Shown: one piece after another, positions 28,149 to 37,735 of the stretch
Layout: every line of letters begins with the position of its first letter
Position numbering within the stretch: the first letter of the stretch is position 1
Notes under the pieces: generated by a model
Databases searched by the model: none
Seen by the model: the letters and a program-made list of their open reading frames with translations, nothing else
Told to the model about the DNA's origin: nothing
Assembly (NCBI GenBank): GCA_913051655.1
Contig: CAJXHI010000022.1
Location: 1-50,182, forward strand
Direction: 5' to 3'
Source of the DNA: an uncultured Alphaproteobacteria bacterium
Lineage (GTDB): Bacteria > Pseudomonadota > Alphaproteobacteria > Rhodobacterales > Rhodobacteraceae
DNA length: 50,182 nt
Made by a program: the position numbers and the translations under genes

Positions 28149-29207
28149 TTAAAAACCTGCGGGTATTGATTGACCCGAGGGATACAAGGCCATCGTTTTA
28201 AACAAGGTCCCCATTTCATCCGGATGGGTCAAGCGTCTATGCGCGGCAAGGTGAAGTTCAAGTGCCTCATCGCACAAAAACTTTGCTAAGATATTGGCTC
28301 GTTCTGTAATACCCAAGCGTTCAAGGAACAGCCCTTGAGGTGTCATCGGCGACACGGCGCAGCTCGAAAAATGTGCAAGTGTTTCGAAATCTACATGTGC
28401 TGTCAAATCAGACGTGCCTGGAGCATCAAAGACTCCGACGGTTTTATGATCCTTTACCGCTTGAAGCGTATCGCCACGAGATGCCCAATTCCCGTAATCA
28501 ATGATCACGCCTGCCCCGCCATGGTTTTCGATCTTTGCACTCAGGGCTGTGGAAATTCGAGCCGCATCTGGACAAAATTCAACAATATCCCCGTCGGCAA
28601 TATCTTTGCGTTTGTCTAGAATATCAGGGACCTGCACTGGAGCGTGCGACATTGACAATTCAAGTTCTTCGCCTTTTGCCGCGATTATTCGTTCCAACCA
28701 TATGTCACCAGTGCGTCGGAATTGATGTATAGCAAGGGCGTCGAAAAATTCATTTGCTACAAAAAAGAGGGGCTGGTCGGGCAGTGAAGTTAGATTTGTT
28801 TCCCATCGCACAGCATAGCGCGACAGTTTTTTCTTCTGTTCGATACGAAGTTGCTTTGAGCTCTCAAAGAGGCAAAGCCGCAAGGCATCGTGAAACCCAG
28901 CAATTTTGGTTGTGGCGCGTAGGACATCAGCCATCAATGTTCCCTGACCCGGGCCAAGTTCAAGAAGTGTGAATTGCTTTGGTCGATTTTGTTCAATCCA
29001 ACTTTGTGCCAGCCAAAGGCCCAGTAATTCTCCAAACATTTGACTGATCTCAGGCGCCGTTATGAAATCGCCATTCTGACCAAAAACGCGTTGCGTGTGA
29101 TAATAGCCAAATGATGGATCATTCAGGCAAAAAGCCATAAAAGCCCTCACTGAGAGCGGTCCTTGGTCATGGATAAGATCCAGAAGTGCTTTTTTTGCAG
29201 ATCTCAA
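28149..29207 (-). CDS. SAM-dependent methyltransferase, MidA/NDUFAF7 family
   Basis: A 352-aa protein of the DUF185/COG1565 family, whose mitochondrial member NDUFAF7 methylates an arginine of complex I. The signature GPLSVRAFMAFCLNDPSFGYY (16-36) is followed by FITAPEISQMFGELLGLW and the SAM-binding LLELGPGQGTLMADVLR. The bacterial substrate is unknown. Translation starts at a TTG (29207) that overlaps the lgt stop (TTGA), with GGAGCG about 6 bases upstream. The operon order is lgt-this gene-pgeF. Confidence 0.9.
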   Translation of the reverse strand: MRSAKKALLDLIHDQGPLSVRAFMAFCLNDPSFGYYHTQRVFGQNGDFITAPEISQMFGELLGLWLAQSWIEQNRPKQFTLLELGPGQGTLMADVLRATTKIAGFHDALRLCLFESSKQLRIEQKKKLSRYAVRWETNLTSLPDQPLFFVANEFFDALAIHQFRRTGDIWLERIIAAKGEELELSMSHAPVQVPDILDKRKDIADGDIVEFCPDAARISTALSAKIENHGGAGVIIDYGNWASRGDTLQAVKDHKTVGVFDAPGTSDLTAHVDFETLAHFSSCAVSPMTPQGLFLERLGITERANILAKFLCDEALELHLAAHRRLTHPDEMGTLFKTMALYPSGQSIPAGF

Positions 29208-30085
29208 ATCGCGCTCCGTCGTATGGCTGTTAAGATAAGCGCAAGTCCAAGAACAATCATCGGCGATGATAATGCTTGTCCCATGGTGATGCCATAGTCT
29301 CCAAATTGAAAGGCATAGCCAATCGGATTTGTAGCAGACTGAAATTGAAAATCTGGTTGCCGAAAAAATTCGACAAAATAACGCGCGGTGCCATATCCCG
29401 TAAAAAACATCCCAGTGATAAGACCGGGCCGTTTCAATCCGTTTCTTCGAAAGGCAACGTAAACCAAAACACCGCCAAGTATTAATCCTTCTAAAAGTGC
29501 TTCATAAAGTTGTGAAGGGTGGCGCGCGCACAGTCCGCTGATTTGTCCACACGCTTGTGCCACTTCACCCGGAAAGGCGACACCCCAAGGCATATCTGTC
29601 GCCCGTCCCCAAAGTTCTGCATTGATAAAATTCGCTATCCGCCCTAGCAACAATCCGACGGGCGTGCACAATGCCAAGAGATCTGCACCTGAGGCATAGG
29701 GAACAAGATAGCGTTTGAAGAAAAAATAAGCGGTCAGCACCACACCGAGAAACCCACCATGAAAACTCATCCCACCTTGCCAGATTTTTAAGATGCTGCC
29801 GAGATCATCTAGATATTTGTTTGGTTCATAGAAAATTACATAGCCAAGGCGCCCACCAATTATCACGCCAAAGACGATCCATGTCATTAAATCCTCTGTT
29901 TGGATAGGTTTGATGGGACTTTGATTCTTAGGCCATAGACCTGCTGTCCGGCTCACAATCACTGCGAGACGCCATCCCAGAAAAATGCCAAGAATATAAG
30001 AAAGCGCATACCAGCGCAATGCAAATTCAAATCCACCGATATCAATTGAAAAGATTTCCGGAGAGATATCAGGGAAAAGAATCAT
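29204..30085 (-). CDS. lgt: Prolipoprotein diacylglyceryl transferase
   Basis: Inner-membrane enzyme that transfers diacylglycerol from phosphatidylglycerol to the lipobox cysteine, the first step of lipoprotein maturation. The 293-aa protein has about seven membrane segments, the catalytic-region HGG (109-111) and the Lgt signature GRIANFINAELWGR (148-161, usually GRIGNFINGELWGR). It is first in the lgt-methyltransferase-pgeF operon and divergent from ubiK across 95 bp. Its substrates include the LppC-type lipoprotein encoded at 6.5-7.6 kb. Confidence 0.97.
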   Translation of the reverse strand: MILFPDISPEIFSIDIGGFEFALRWYALSYILGIFLGWRLAVIVSRTAGLWPKNQSPIKPIQTEDLMTWIVFGVIIGGRLGYVIFYEPNKYLDDLGSILKIWQGGMSFHGGFLGVVLTAYFFFKRYLVPYASGADLLALCTPVGLLLGRIANFINAELWGRATDMPWGVAFPGEVAQACGQISGLCARHPSQLYEALLEGLILGGVLVYVAFRRNGLKRPGLITGMFFTGYGTARYFVEFFRQPDFQFQSATNPIGYAFQFGDYGITMGQALSSPMIVLGLALILTAIRRSAI

Positions 30086-30125
30086 ACCGCGCCTATCCGC
30101 CTCACGTCAATTTGAGTCTGATACC

Positions 30126-30155
30126 TTGAGACTGTAAAAGTTTTATACATATATA
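30126..30155 (+). promoter_or_regulatory. Promoter upstream of ubiK
   Basis: TTGAGA (30126-30131), an 18-base spacer and TATATA (30150-30155) resemble a vegetative promoter about 25 bases before the ubiK start. This is a sequence-only call. Confidence 0.4.
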
Positions 30156-30180
30156 AAGGCATATAACACTGGAGCCTGTG

Positions 30181-30420
30181 ATGCAAAACAGAAACAAGAT
30201 CCTCGATGATATCTCGCAACTTGTTACCAATGCGATGGGTTTGGCCCAAGGCGCAAAAGACGAAGCGGAGACGGCTGTTAAGTCTCTGATTGACCGGTGG
30301 ATGGCAGATCAGAATTTTGTAACACGTGAAGAATTCGATGCCGTGCGTGCCATGGCCCAAAAAGCGCGTGAAGAAAACGATGCGCTCAAAGTGCGGCTGG
30401 ATGCGCTTGAGAAAAAATAG
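30181..30420 (+). CDS. ubiK: Ubiquinone biosynthesis accessory factor (UbiK/BMFP family)
   Basis: A 79-aa protein of the UbiK/YqiC (BMFP) family, trimeric coiled-coil proteins that support ubiquinone synthesis in E. coli and can bind membranes. The N-terminal half is amphipathic (MQNRNKILDDISQLVTNAMG) and the C-terminal third is a coiled coil (REEFDAVRAMAQKAREENDA onward). The start is the ATG at 30181 with TGGAG about 7 bases upstream; a GTG lies one codon earlier. No other ubi genes are nearby, so the role is by family only. Confidence 0.82.
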   Translation: MQNRNKILDDISQLVTNAMGLAQGAKDEAETAVKSLIDRWMADQNFVTREEFDAVRAMAQKAREENDALKVRLDALEKK

Positions 30421-30691
30421 GCAAGGCCTTAAGGCTGTGAGCCATTTCGTGGCACAAAATGTACTTCGGATAAACAATAATTTGCCATATGTAGTGTCCA
30501 ATCGCTTAATTTGGGGCAGATAAGGATTAATACACAATTTATTGTGGCAGTAGATTAATTTTTACTTTACAGATCTGTGAAAGAGTTCCACCATATATAG
30601 TAGGGGTTCGGACCTCGTCCTCACTCCTTAGAGCAGGCAGCAAGCGATAGGGTTACAAATGATCCTCTCGCAGAACAAAGAGGTGACCTTC

Positions 30692-31192
30692 ATGGCGCTC
30701 AGTGAAACTTTCCTTGCAGAGGATACCCATCCCATCGACATAGTTGAAAATCTTGCAGAATACCACGATTGGGATTTTGACCGTATTGCAGATGATCAAA
30801 TTGCAATGGCTGTAGAAGGGTTGTGGCGGACCTATTCGGTCACGTTGGCGTGGTCTGGATTCGATGAAACGTTGCGGATGATCTGCACGTTTGAAATGGA
30901 TCCACCAGAAGACCAGCACAACAGGCTTTATGAGCTATTTAACTTGATCAACGATCAGTGTTGGGCAGGGTCATTTACCTATTGGAAAGAACAGGGATTG
31001 ATGGTTTATCGCTATGGGCTTGTTCTTACAGGAGGCCAAGTGGCCAGCGCTGAACAGATCGATAAATTGATTACTAATGCTGTTTCTGCATCAGAACGGT
31101 ATTATCCGGCTCTGCAACTTGTGGCATATGGAAAGAATTCTCCCAAGGATGCGCTGCAAGTTGCCATTGCAGAGGCCTACGGTCGCGCGTAA
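30692..31192 (+). CDS. YbjN-domain protein
   Basis: A 166-aa protein of the YbjN family (type III secretion chaperone-like fold, unknown role). It contains HPIDIVENLAEYHDWDFDR, TFEMDPPEDQHNRLYELFNL and a C-terminal YYPALQLVAYGKNSPKDAL. The ATG at 30692 has AGAGGTG about 7 bases upstream; an in-frame start at 30659 is less likely. It begins the run ybjN-proC-csaA-dehydrogenase on the plus strand, an order shared with other Rhodobacteraceae. The roughly 270 bases before it hold no gene I can recognise. Confidence 0.88.
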   Translation: MALSETFLAEDTHPIDIVENLAEYHDWDFDRIADDQIAMAVEGLWRTYSVTLAWSGFDETLRMICTFEMDPPEDQHNRLYELFNLINDQCWAGSFTYWKEQGLMVYRYGLVLTGGQVASAEQIDKLITNAVSASERYYPALQLVAYGKNSPKDALQVAIAEAYGRA

Positions 31193-31233
31193 AACGCTAC
31201 TCCAAGGGGCCACCGGCCCGCGTGGAGGAAAAT

Positions 31234-32049
31234 ATGGATTTAAACGACCGTCTGCCAAATGGCCTTTTGTTGCTGGGATGTGGAAACATGGGATCTGCCA
31301 TGTTGCATGGGTGGCTTGATCAGGGGCTTGCAGCCGAAAATGTTTGGGTGATCGATCCGCACCCTTCCGAATGGGTACGATCCTGTGGCGTGCAGATTAA
31401 TGCGGATTTACCATCAAAAGTCAGCGTTGCGCTTTTGGCTGTAAAGCCGCAAATCATTAAAGAGGCCCTGCCCAGCCTTTTGGCACTTTCTCAAAGCGAA
31501 ACGATTTTTTTATCTGTTGCTGCGGGCGTTTCGATTGAAACATACGAAAGTATCCTCGGCTCTGCCTCAATTATCGTAAGAGCTATGCCAAATACGCCAG
31601 CGGCCATCGCTCAGAGCATAACAGCTTTAATCGGCAATAGCACTGCGGATGATGCGGCGCTTGCGCTTAGCGAAACGCTGCTGAACGCAATTGGAGAAAC
31701 CGTCCGTCTGGAGCGGGAAAGCCAAATGGATGCGGTCACTGGCCTTTCTGGATCAGGACCTGCTTATGTGTTTTTTTTGATAGATGCGCTGGCTGCGGCA
31801 GGGCGCAAACAAGGGCTATCAGACGACATGGCCATGGCGCTTGCCAAAGCCACCATTGCAGGCGCCGGAGCCTTGGCAAAACAATCTGAACAGACGCCTG
31901 AACAACTCCGCATCAACGTGACGAGCCCAAATGGCACCACGCAGGCGGGCTTAGAAGTTCTTATGAGCGAAAATAATGGCTTGGTTCCATTGATAAAAGA
32001 AACAGTGGCGCGCGCAACGGAGCGATCGAAGGAGCTTTCCAATGGCTGA
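31234..32049 (+). CDS. proC: Pyrroline-5-carboxylate reductase
   Basis: Last enzyme of proline synthesis; reduces P5C with NAD(P)H. The 271-aa protein has the dinucleotide-binding LLLLGCGNMGSAML (11-24), LLAVKPQ, RAMPNTPA and the family signature around AVTGLSGSGPAYVFF, ending in TSPNGTTQAGLEVL. The ATG at 31234 is preceded by GGAGG five bases upstream; the GTG at 31222 overlaps that site. The stop overlaps csaA by 8 bases. Confidence 0.96.
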   Translation: MDLNDRLPNGLLLLGCGNMGSAMLHGWLDQGLAAENVWVIDPHPSEWVRSCGVQINADLPSKVSVALLAVKPQIIKEALPSLLALSQSETIFLSVAAGVSIETYESILGSASIIVRAMPNTPAAIAQSITALIGNSTADDAALALSETLLNAIGETVRLERESQMDAVTGLSGSGPAYVFFLIDALAAAGRKQGLSDDMAMALAKATIAGAGALAKQSEQTPEQLRINVTSPNGTTQAGLEVLMSENNGLVPLIKETVARATERSKELSNG

Positions 32050-32380
32050 AATCACATTTAATGATTTTCTCGAAGTTGATATCCGTGTCGGCGAAGTAGT
32101 CCGCGCAGAACCCTATCCAGAGGCTCGAAAACCGGCGATCAAACTTTGGATCGATTTTGGGCCAGAAATAGGGGAAAAGCGCAGTTCCGCGCAAATTATG
32201 GCCCATTATACGCCTGAAGGTCTGATTGGTAAGCAAGTCATGGGCGTGGTGAATTTCCCCCCACGACAAATTGGAAAATTTATGTCAGAGGTTCTTGTCC
32301 TTGGGCTTGCTGATCAAAACGGAGGGATCGTCTTAATCGGTCCTGATCAGAACGTAGAAAAAGGTGAGAGGATGCAATGA
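32042..32380 (+). CDS. csaA: CsaA-like tRNA-binding protein
   Basis: A 112-aa single OB-fold domain of the EMAP/tRNA-binding type. It shows FLEVDIRVGEVVRAEPYPEA (9-28), LWIDFG and the closing FPPRQIGKFMSEVLVLG. Bacillus CsaA is a dimeric protein with chaperone and export-related activity; the role in alphaproteobacteria is unclear. It overlaps proC by 8 bases and the following dehydrogenase by 4, so translation is coupled. Confidence 0.9.
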   Translation: MAEITFNDFLEVDIRVGEVVRAEPYPEARKPAIKLWIDFGPEIGEKRSSAQIMAHYTPEGLIGKQVMGVVNFPPRQIGKFMSEVLVLGLADQNGGIVLIGPDQNVEKGERMQ

Positions 32381-33333
32381 CCAAAATTCTTATTACACGT
32401 CCGATGCCAAACGCAGTTGAAGAGCGCGCACGCGATATGGGTGATATCACCTTTCGCACAGAAACAGCACCGCTCAGTGCGGATGAGATGGTCGCAGCGC
32501 TCAGAGACTTTGACGTGTTACTGCCAACGCTTGGGGATCAATTTTCTGCTAAGATTTTTGCTCAGGTGGATGCACCTAGGGCACAATTACTTGCCAATTT
32601 CGGGGTTGGTTACAATCATATTGATGTCGTAGCGGCAAAATCCAAAGGATTGATTGTCACAAACACGCCTGGTGCTGTCACGGATGCCACTGCGGATATT
32701 GCGATGACCTTGATGTTGATGACCGCACGGCGAGCGAGCGAAGGGGAACGAATGGTGCGTGCTGGGCAATGGGAAGGTTGGCATCCAACCCAGATGCTGG
32801 GTCTTCACATAAGTGGCAAGACTGTTGCGATTATTGGTATGGGCAGGATCGGCCAAGCGGTTGCGCAGCGTTGTCATTTTGGATTCGGGATGCAGGTGGT
32901 CTATGTCAGTCGAAGCGCTAAAGAGCTTGATTTTCCAGCGGAGCAATGTGGGTCTATGATTGAGGCTTCTGGCAAGGCTGATGTAGTTGTCGTCGCAGTT
33001 CCCGGTGGTGCTGCGACAAAGCATTTGATTAACGCGGATGTTTTTGATGCGATGCAGGGCCATGCCATCTTTGTGAATATCGCACGCGGTGATGTGGTCG
33101 ACGAAGCGGCCCTGATCCGAGCGTTGCAATATGGCGCGATCGGAGGTGCGGGTTTGGACGTCTATGAATTTGAACCGCAGGTACCAGCAGAATTAATTGC
33201 GATGGAAAATGTCACGCTATTTCCACATCTTGGGACAGCGTCGCTTGAGGTGCGCACGGGCATGGGCAATATGGCGCTCGACAACATAGAAGCCTTTATT
33301 TCGGGCCAGGCTCCGGCGAATCTGGTGGACTAA
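32377..33333 (+). CDS. D-2-hydroxyacid dehydrogenase (glyoxylate/hydroxypyruvate reductase type)
   Basis: NAD(P)-dependent oxidoreductase of 318 aa. The substrate region NFGVGYNHIDV is followed by the Rossmann loop GMGRIGQAV (155-163) and FVNIARGDVVDE with catalytic Arg237. Then come DVYEFEP (Glu266) and FPHLGTAS (His284), so the Arg-Glu-His triad is complete. The best guess is glycerate dehydrogenase or glyoxylate/hydroxypyruvate reductase, which would fit photorespiration-like or serine metabolism; family members differ in substrate. Its 3' end overlaps the convergent tdk gene by 38 bases. Confidence 0.9.
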   Translation: MTKILITRPMPNAVEERARDMGDITFRTETAPLSADEMVAALRDFDVLLPTLGDQFSAKIFAQVDAPRAQLLANFGVGYNHIDVVAAKSKGLIVTNTPGAVTDATADIAMTLMLMTARRASEGERMVRAGQWEGWHPTQMLGLHISGKTVAIIGMGRIGQAVAQRCHFGFGMQVVYVSRSAKELDFPAEQCGSMIEASGKADVVVVAVPGGAATKHLINADVFDAMQGHAIFVNIARGDVVDEAALIRALQYGAIGGAGLDVYEFEPQVPAELIAMENVTLFPHLGTASLEVRTGMGNMALDNIEAFISGQAPANLVD

Positions 33334-33910
33334 GATCACCAACGGCGATGCGCCAGTGGCGCCGACACAAAGATACATAGGTTTCATTGCCACCGATTTG
33401 GATCTGTGCCCCATCGCGTAGGGCGTTGCCGTATTCGTCTTTCCGCACAACCATGGTGGCCTTTTTACCACAATGGCAAATTGTACGGATTTCCCGCATT
33501 TCATCGGCAAGAGTGAGTAACGTCGCTGATCCGAGAAAAAGCTGACCACGAAAATCCACCCGAAGCCCGTAGCACATGACGGGTACGTTCAAATCGTCGA
33601 CGACGCGCGCGAGTTGCCAGACCTGTTCTTCCTCAAGAAACTGCGCCTCATCTACGAAAACGCAATCTACCACTTTATTTTTCAGACGGTGTTCTATCTT
33701 CACGAACAGATTTTCGCCAAGACCAAAAGTATCCGCAGGTTGGGATATACCGATTCGCGATCCAATGACGCCTTGCCCTGCGCGGTTATCGAACTGAGCC
33801 GTTAGAAGGTATGTTTCCATCCCCCTCTCACGGTAGTTATGTGCCGCTTGCAACAGCAGCGTTGATTTGCCGGCATTCATTGTAGAGTATTGAAAATAGA
33901 GCTTTGCCAT
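33296..33910 (-). CDS. tdk: Thymidine kinase
   Basis: Salvage kinase that converts thymidine to dTMP. The 204-aa class II enzyme has the P-loop YSTMNAGKSTLLLQ (8-21), VDEAQFL, CYGLRVDFRG, the zinc-site cysteines in ICHCGKKATMV and YVSLCRRHW, and the thymidine lasso region GGNETYVS. The last 38 bases lie antisense to the end of the dehydrogenase gene. No neighbours in its pathway are adjacent, but dut in this window feeds the same dTMP pool. Confidence 0.97.
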   Translation of the reverse strand: MAKLYFQYSTMNAGKSTLLLQAAHNYRERGMETYLLTAQFDNRAGQGVIGSRIGISQPADTFGLGENLFVKIEHRLKNKVVDCVFVDEAQFLEEEQVWQLARVVDDLNVPVMCYGLRVDFRGQLFLGSATLLTLADEMREIRTICHCGKKATMVVRKDEYGNALRDGAQIQIGGNETYVSLCRRHWRIAVGDLSPPDSPEPGPK

Positions 33911-34081
33911 GTGCGTCTAATGCAAAAAGACGCAGTGATATGCAAGTTTAAGTCTGAAAAACTTAAAAATAACTTCATAGGTAAAGAAGATTCGCGTTGT
34001 TCAAAAAATATAGTAAGGAATTTATAATGTGTTTATTTCAAGGATGAGCGAAAGGTGAGTGCTGAAATTGTTGGGAACTAA

Positions 34082-34990
34082 ATGATTGCCGTGGGCATAG
34101 ATGTTGGGGGAACAAAAATTGAAGCTCAGGTTTTTGATGCCGCGTGGAAATGTGCTGATAAACTGCGCCTCGATACACCCAATACATACGAACAGCTTGT
34201 TGAAGCGATCTGCCAAGCGATTGAGTGGGCTGACCTTCAAAGTTCTGACCTGCCAATTGGAATCGGTGCTGCGGGTTTGATCGCGCGTGAAACCGGCCAA
34301 GCGGTCACAGCTAATTTGCCAGCCTTCGGAAAACCGCTGTCAGTGGATATAGTCAAAGCGGCTGGGCGCTATGTAACTTATGTAAATGATTGTCGTGCCT
34401 TTACTCTGTCCGAAGCAGTCTTTGGAAGCGCCAAAAGATATAAACGTGTTGTTGGTCTTATTTTGGGAACAGGCATAGGTGGTGGTTTCGCTTATGAAGG
34501 AAAACTCTTAAGCGATGGCGCCAGCGTTGGAGGAGAATTTGGTCATATTTTTGCGCCAGCGCATCTTGTCCAGAAATATGATCTACCCATTGTGACCTGC
34601 GGATGTGGTAAGGTTGGGTGCATTGAAACTTTAGTCTCTGGTCCTGGGTTGACCCGTGTTGCCGAAGCAATTACGGGGCGTGCCTTTGTGCCGCGCGATA
34701 TTGATCAACTGCGGAATACAGATAGAGATGCGGCCAAAGTGTGGAAGGTTTGGTGCGCTTTGGTCAGCGAATTATGCCTTGCCATAGACTATACGATCAA
34801 CCCGAATGTAATTGTTTTAGGCGGTGGTTTGTCAAATATGACAAAAGTCATCCGTGACCTTTCCGTTCAAATGGCAACAAACCAGTTTGATGGTTTTCAG
34901 CCGCCTTTACTGCTCCTAGCACAGGGCGGAGCATCAAGTGGTGCGCGTGGCGCGGCCTACGCCGCTTTGCAGGATAGATGCCGTGACTAA
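34082..34990 (+). CDS. nagK: ROK-family sugar kinase, probable N-acetylglucosamine kinase
   Basis: Cytoplasmic kinase of 302 aa. The ROK pattern is clear: ATP-binding GIDVGGTKIE (5-14), catalytic-base region VNDCRAF (Asp103), LGTGIGGG, GEFGH (151-155) and the zinc site CGCGKVGC (173-180). Direct overlap with nagA points to GlcNAc as substrate: phosphorylation to GlcNAc-6-P followed by deacetylation. This fits amino-sugar or peptidoglycan/chitin fragment recycling. No transporter is adjacent. About 170 bases separate it from divergent tdk. Confidence 0.88.
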   Translation: MIAVGIDVGGTKIEAQVFDAAWKCADKLRLDTPNTYEQLVEAICQAIEWADLQSSDLPIGIGAAGLIARETGQAVTANLPAFGKPLSVDIVKAAGRYVTYVNDCRAFTLSEAVFGSAKRYKRVVGLILGTGIGGGFAYEGKLLSDGASVGGEFGHIFAPAHLVQKYDLPIVTCGCGKVGCIETLVSGPGLTRVAEAITGRAFVPRDIDQLRNTDRDAAKVWKVWCALVSELCLAIDYTINPNVIVLGGGLSNMTKVIRDLSVQMATNQFDGFQPPLLLLAQGGASSGARGAAYAALQDRCRD

Positions 34991-36116
34991 GGACGGCGAG
35001 CTTTTCATAAAGCCGACACAGGTGTTTGACGGTCGCCGTCTGCGTTCTGATCTTGTGATTAGACGCGCGTACGATGGTCGGTGTATTTTAGTGTCAGATG
35101 CACTTAGTAATGTAGACTCCATCGTGCATGTGGATGGCGTTGTGTCAGGTGGTTTTGTCGATCTGCAGGTAAATGGCGGCGGCGGGGCCTTGTTTAATGA
35201 GGTGCCAACGATAGAAACGTTGCAAACGATCATTGGCGCGCATCGCCGTTTTGGAACCAGTGCTATTTTGCCAACTCTGATCACTGATGCACCGGAAAGG
35301 CTTGTACAGGCCGCAGAGGCCGTGATCGCGGCGAAGGATTTGGATGGTATTTTGGGTTTACATATAGAGGGTCCTCATATTGCCAGTGACCGCAGAGGCG
35401 CCCATTCTGCAGAATTCATTCGCCCCTTTGATGATCAGACTTTGGCAATTGTTGAGCGGCTAAGGTTAGAGGATATCCTTGTGATGATCACAATTGCCCC
35501 GGAAGCAGCCACGCCTGATGAAATCAGCACCCTTTCTGACATGGGTGTTATCGTATCGCTTGGCCATAGCAACGCGAGCTTTCAGGAAACGGTAACAGCA
35601 ATTTCACATGGGGCGTGTTCGTTTACCCATCTATTCAATGCGATGCCGCCCCTTATAAACCGTGATCCGGGCATTGTGACGGCGGCAATTAATTCGCAAT
35701 GTTACACTGGGATTATCGGAGATGGATATCATGTTGATGATGCTTTGCTGAAACTCGCAATTCGCGCACGTCCTGTGAATAACCGTGTCTTTATCGTATC
35801 AGACTCAATGCCAACCATTGCTGGGCCAGACCAATTTGACCTTTACGGTCAAAAAGTTGTTCTCAAAAATGGACGTTTGATCAATTCTGAAGGTAGCCTC
35901 GCTGGAGCCCATATCACGATGGCCGAAACTGTAGAGCGTTTTATAACACAACTCGGGATTGAGCCGTCGGAGGTTTTTAAAATGGCTATCACAACGCCTG
36001 CTGAGTTGATCCGCAGAGATTATCTTTCCAAAATTGATAGAAGATCGATATCTGATCTTATCCTGTTAAGTCCCAAATTTGCATATAAAAGTAGGCTTGA
36101 GGACGTTTTAACTTGA
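34983..36116 (+). CDS. nagA: N-acetylglucosamine-6-phosphate deacetylase
   Basis: Amidohydrolase that removes acetate from GlcNAc-6-P to give GlcN-6-P. The 377-aa protein has GGFVDLQVNGGGG, the metal-binding glutamate in LHIEGPHI, the metal histidines in LGHSNAS and THLFNAM, and the catalytic-aspartate region VSDSMPT. The start is taken as GTG 34983, which overlaps the nagK stop by 8 bases and has AGGA upstream; a longer reading from 34938 would overlap nagK by 53 bases and add non-family residues. Confidence 0.94.
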   Translation: MTKDGELFIKPTQVFDGRRLRSDLVIRRAYDGRCILVSDALSNVDSIVHVDGVVSGGFVDLQVNGGGGALFNEVPTIETLQTIIGAHRRFGTSAILPTLITDAPERLVQAAEAVIAAKDLDGILGLHIEGPHIASDRRGAHSAEFIRPFDDQTLAIVERLRLEDILVMITIAPEAATPDEISTLSDMGVIVSLGHSNASFQETVTAISHGACSFTHLFNAMPPLINRDPGIVTAAINSQCYTGIIGDGYHVDDALLKLAIRARPVNNRVFIVSDSMPTIAGPDQFDLYGQKVVLKNGRLINSEGSLAGAHITMAETVERFITQLGIEPSEVFKMAITTPAELIRRDYLSKIDRRSISDLILLSPKFAYKSRLEDVLT

Positions 36117-36228
36117 GCGATGTCCGTTATGAAATATTAAGGTTTTTAGCATTAGGTAAATTTCTTTACCAACTTGTCGTCAGCGCTCCAATCAGTTAGC
36201 CCTTCTCCCGAAGACAGAGGACTATGTA

Positions 36229-36759
36229 ATGAAAACCGTTCAAGATTATATTCGCACCATTGTCGATTTCCCTCATGAGGGAATTTTATTTCGTGATGTG
36301 ACAACGCTATTTGCCGATCCCAAAGGGTTTCGTATGGCAATCGACCAAATGTTGCATCCCTATGCTGGCGAGCAGATCGACAAAGTTGTCGGTTTAGAGG
36401 CACGTGGATTTATTCTTGGTGGGGCAATTGCCCATCAATTGGGAACGGGATTTGTACCTATTCGAAAAAAAGGGAAATTGCCTGCAGCAACGATTTCTCA
36501 GCAGTATACTTTGGAATATGGCGAGGCTGTGATGGAGCTTCACGATGATGCCATTACAGCAGGAGAGCGGATTTTGCTTGTTGATGACTTGCTTGCCACA
36601 GGAGGGACGGCAGAGGCTGGGATATCGTTGATTGAACGGCTTGGCGGCGAGATTTTAGGATGCAGTTTCATCATAGATCTTCCTGATCTCGGAGGACGCG
36701 CTAAGCTTGAAAAACTGGGAATGCCAGTGCGCGCCCTTTGTGCTTATGAGGGGTTATAA
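36229..36759 (+). CDS. apt: Adenine phosphoribosyltransferase
   Basis: Purine salvage enzyme joining adenine and PRPP to make AMP. The 176-aa protein begins with the family [20 protein letters not shown] (8-27), has [10 protein letters not shown] (55-64) and the PRPP-binding loop [14 protein letters not shown] (117-130). The ATG is preceded by GAGGAC. It is a single gene between nagA and the convergent argF. Together with purE/purK it covers both salvage and de novo purine steps in this window. Confidence 0.97.
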   Translation: MKTVQDYIRTIVDFPHEGILFRDVTTLFADPKGFRMAIDQMLHPYAGEQIDKVVGLEARGFILGGAIAHQLGTGFVPIRKKGKLPAATISQQYTLEYGEAVMELHDDAITAGERILLVDDLLATGGTAEAGISLIERLGGEILGCSFIIDLPDLGGRAKLEKLGMPVRALCAYEGL

Positions 36760-36808
36760 AAGTATGTGTTTTAGTTTATTCGCAACACCGCAACGGGAAG
36801 TAATGAGA

Positions 36809-37735
36809 TCACACGCCAAGGCAGTGACGCATGATCGCCTTTTGAACGTGAAGACGGTTTTCGGCCTCGTCAAAAATCACTGAATTTGGTCCATCCATAA
36901 CCTCTGATGTGGCCTCATCATCACGGTGGGCCGGCAGGCAATGCATAAAAAGCGCATTTGGTTTCGCCATTGACATCAGCTCAGCGTTGACCTGATAGCC
37001 GCGCAACTGATTATGGCGGCGTTCGCGTGCTGATTGTGGGTCATGCATGCTGACCCATGTATCCGTAACCACAAGATCAGCCCCCTCAACGGCTAGATGC
37101 GGATCACGTTCAATCGAAACATTAGCCCCTTTTGCGCGTGCTTCATCCAGAAATATACTCTCAGGATCAAGCGTATCTGGCCCTGTAAAGGTGAGGTCAA
37201 ATCCGAATTGCGCTGCTGCATGGGCAAAGCTTGCAAAGACATTGTTTCCATCCCCTGACCAGACGACTTTCTTGCCTTTGATCGGCCCTCTATGTTCTTC
37301 AAAGGTCATGATATCGGCCATAATCTGACAGGGATGGGTGCGATTTGTCAGTCCATTTATAACCGGAACAGTCGCATATTCTGCCATTTCTAAAAGAGTG
37401 GCTTCTTCAAAAGTGCGGATCATGATTAAATCCACATAGCGGCTTATCACGCGCCCCGTATCGGCGATTGTTTCGCCATGGCCAAGCTGCATATCCGCAC
37501 CTGATAATACCATGGTTTGTCCGCCCATCTGACGCACGCCTACATCAAAGCTGATGCGCGTCCGTGTGGAAGGTTTTTCAAAAATAAGTGCTACGACGTG
37601 GCCGGCGAGCGGGGTATCCGTGTCCAAATAACCGCGTGGCGCATCTTTGCGCGCCTGTTTCATGTTAATTGCACTGTCAATGATGCTGCGCAGGGCGGCA
37701 GGGTCGGTTTTATTGATGTCTAAAAAATGTGTCAT
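36809..37735 (-). CDS. argF: Ornithine carbamoyltransferase
   Basis: Converts ornithine and carbamoyl phosphate to citrulline in arginine synthesis. The 308-aa protein has the carbamoyl-phosphate loop EKPSTRTR (53-60), HPCQIMAD and the ornithine-binding HCLPAHR near the C-terminus. Its start overlaps the argD stop by 4 bases. An argD-argF operon is standard in alphaproteobacteria. Confidence 0.97.
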   Translation of the reverse strand: MTHFLDINKTDPAALRSIIDSAINMKQARKDAPRGYLDTDTPLAGHVVALIFEKPSTRTRISFDVGVRQMGGQTMVLSGADMQLGHGETIADTGRVISRYVDLIMIRTFEEATLLEMAEYATVPVINGLTNRTHPCQIMADIMTFEEHRGPIKGKKVVWSGDGNNVFASFAHAAAQFGFDLTFTGPDTLDPESIFLDEARAKGANVSIERDPHLAVEGADLVVTDTWVSMHDPQSARERRHNQLRGYQVNAELMSMAKPNALFMHCLPAHRDDEATSEVMDGPNSVIFDEAENRLHVQKAIMRHCLGV

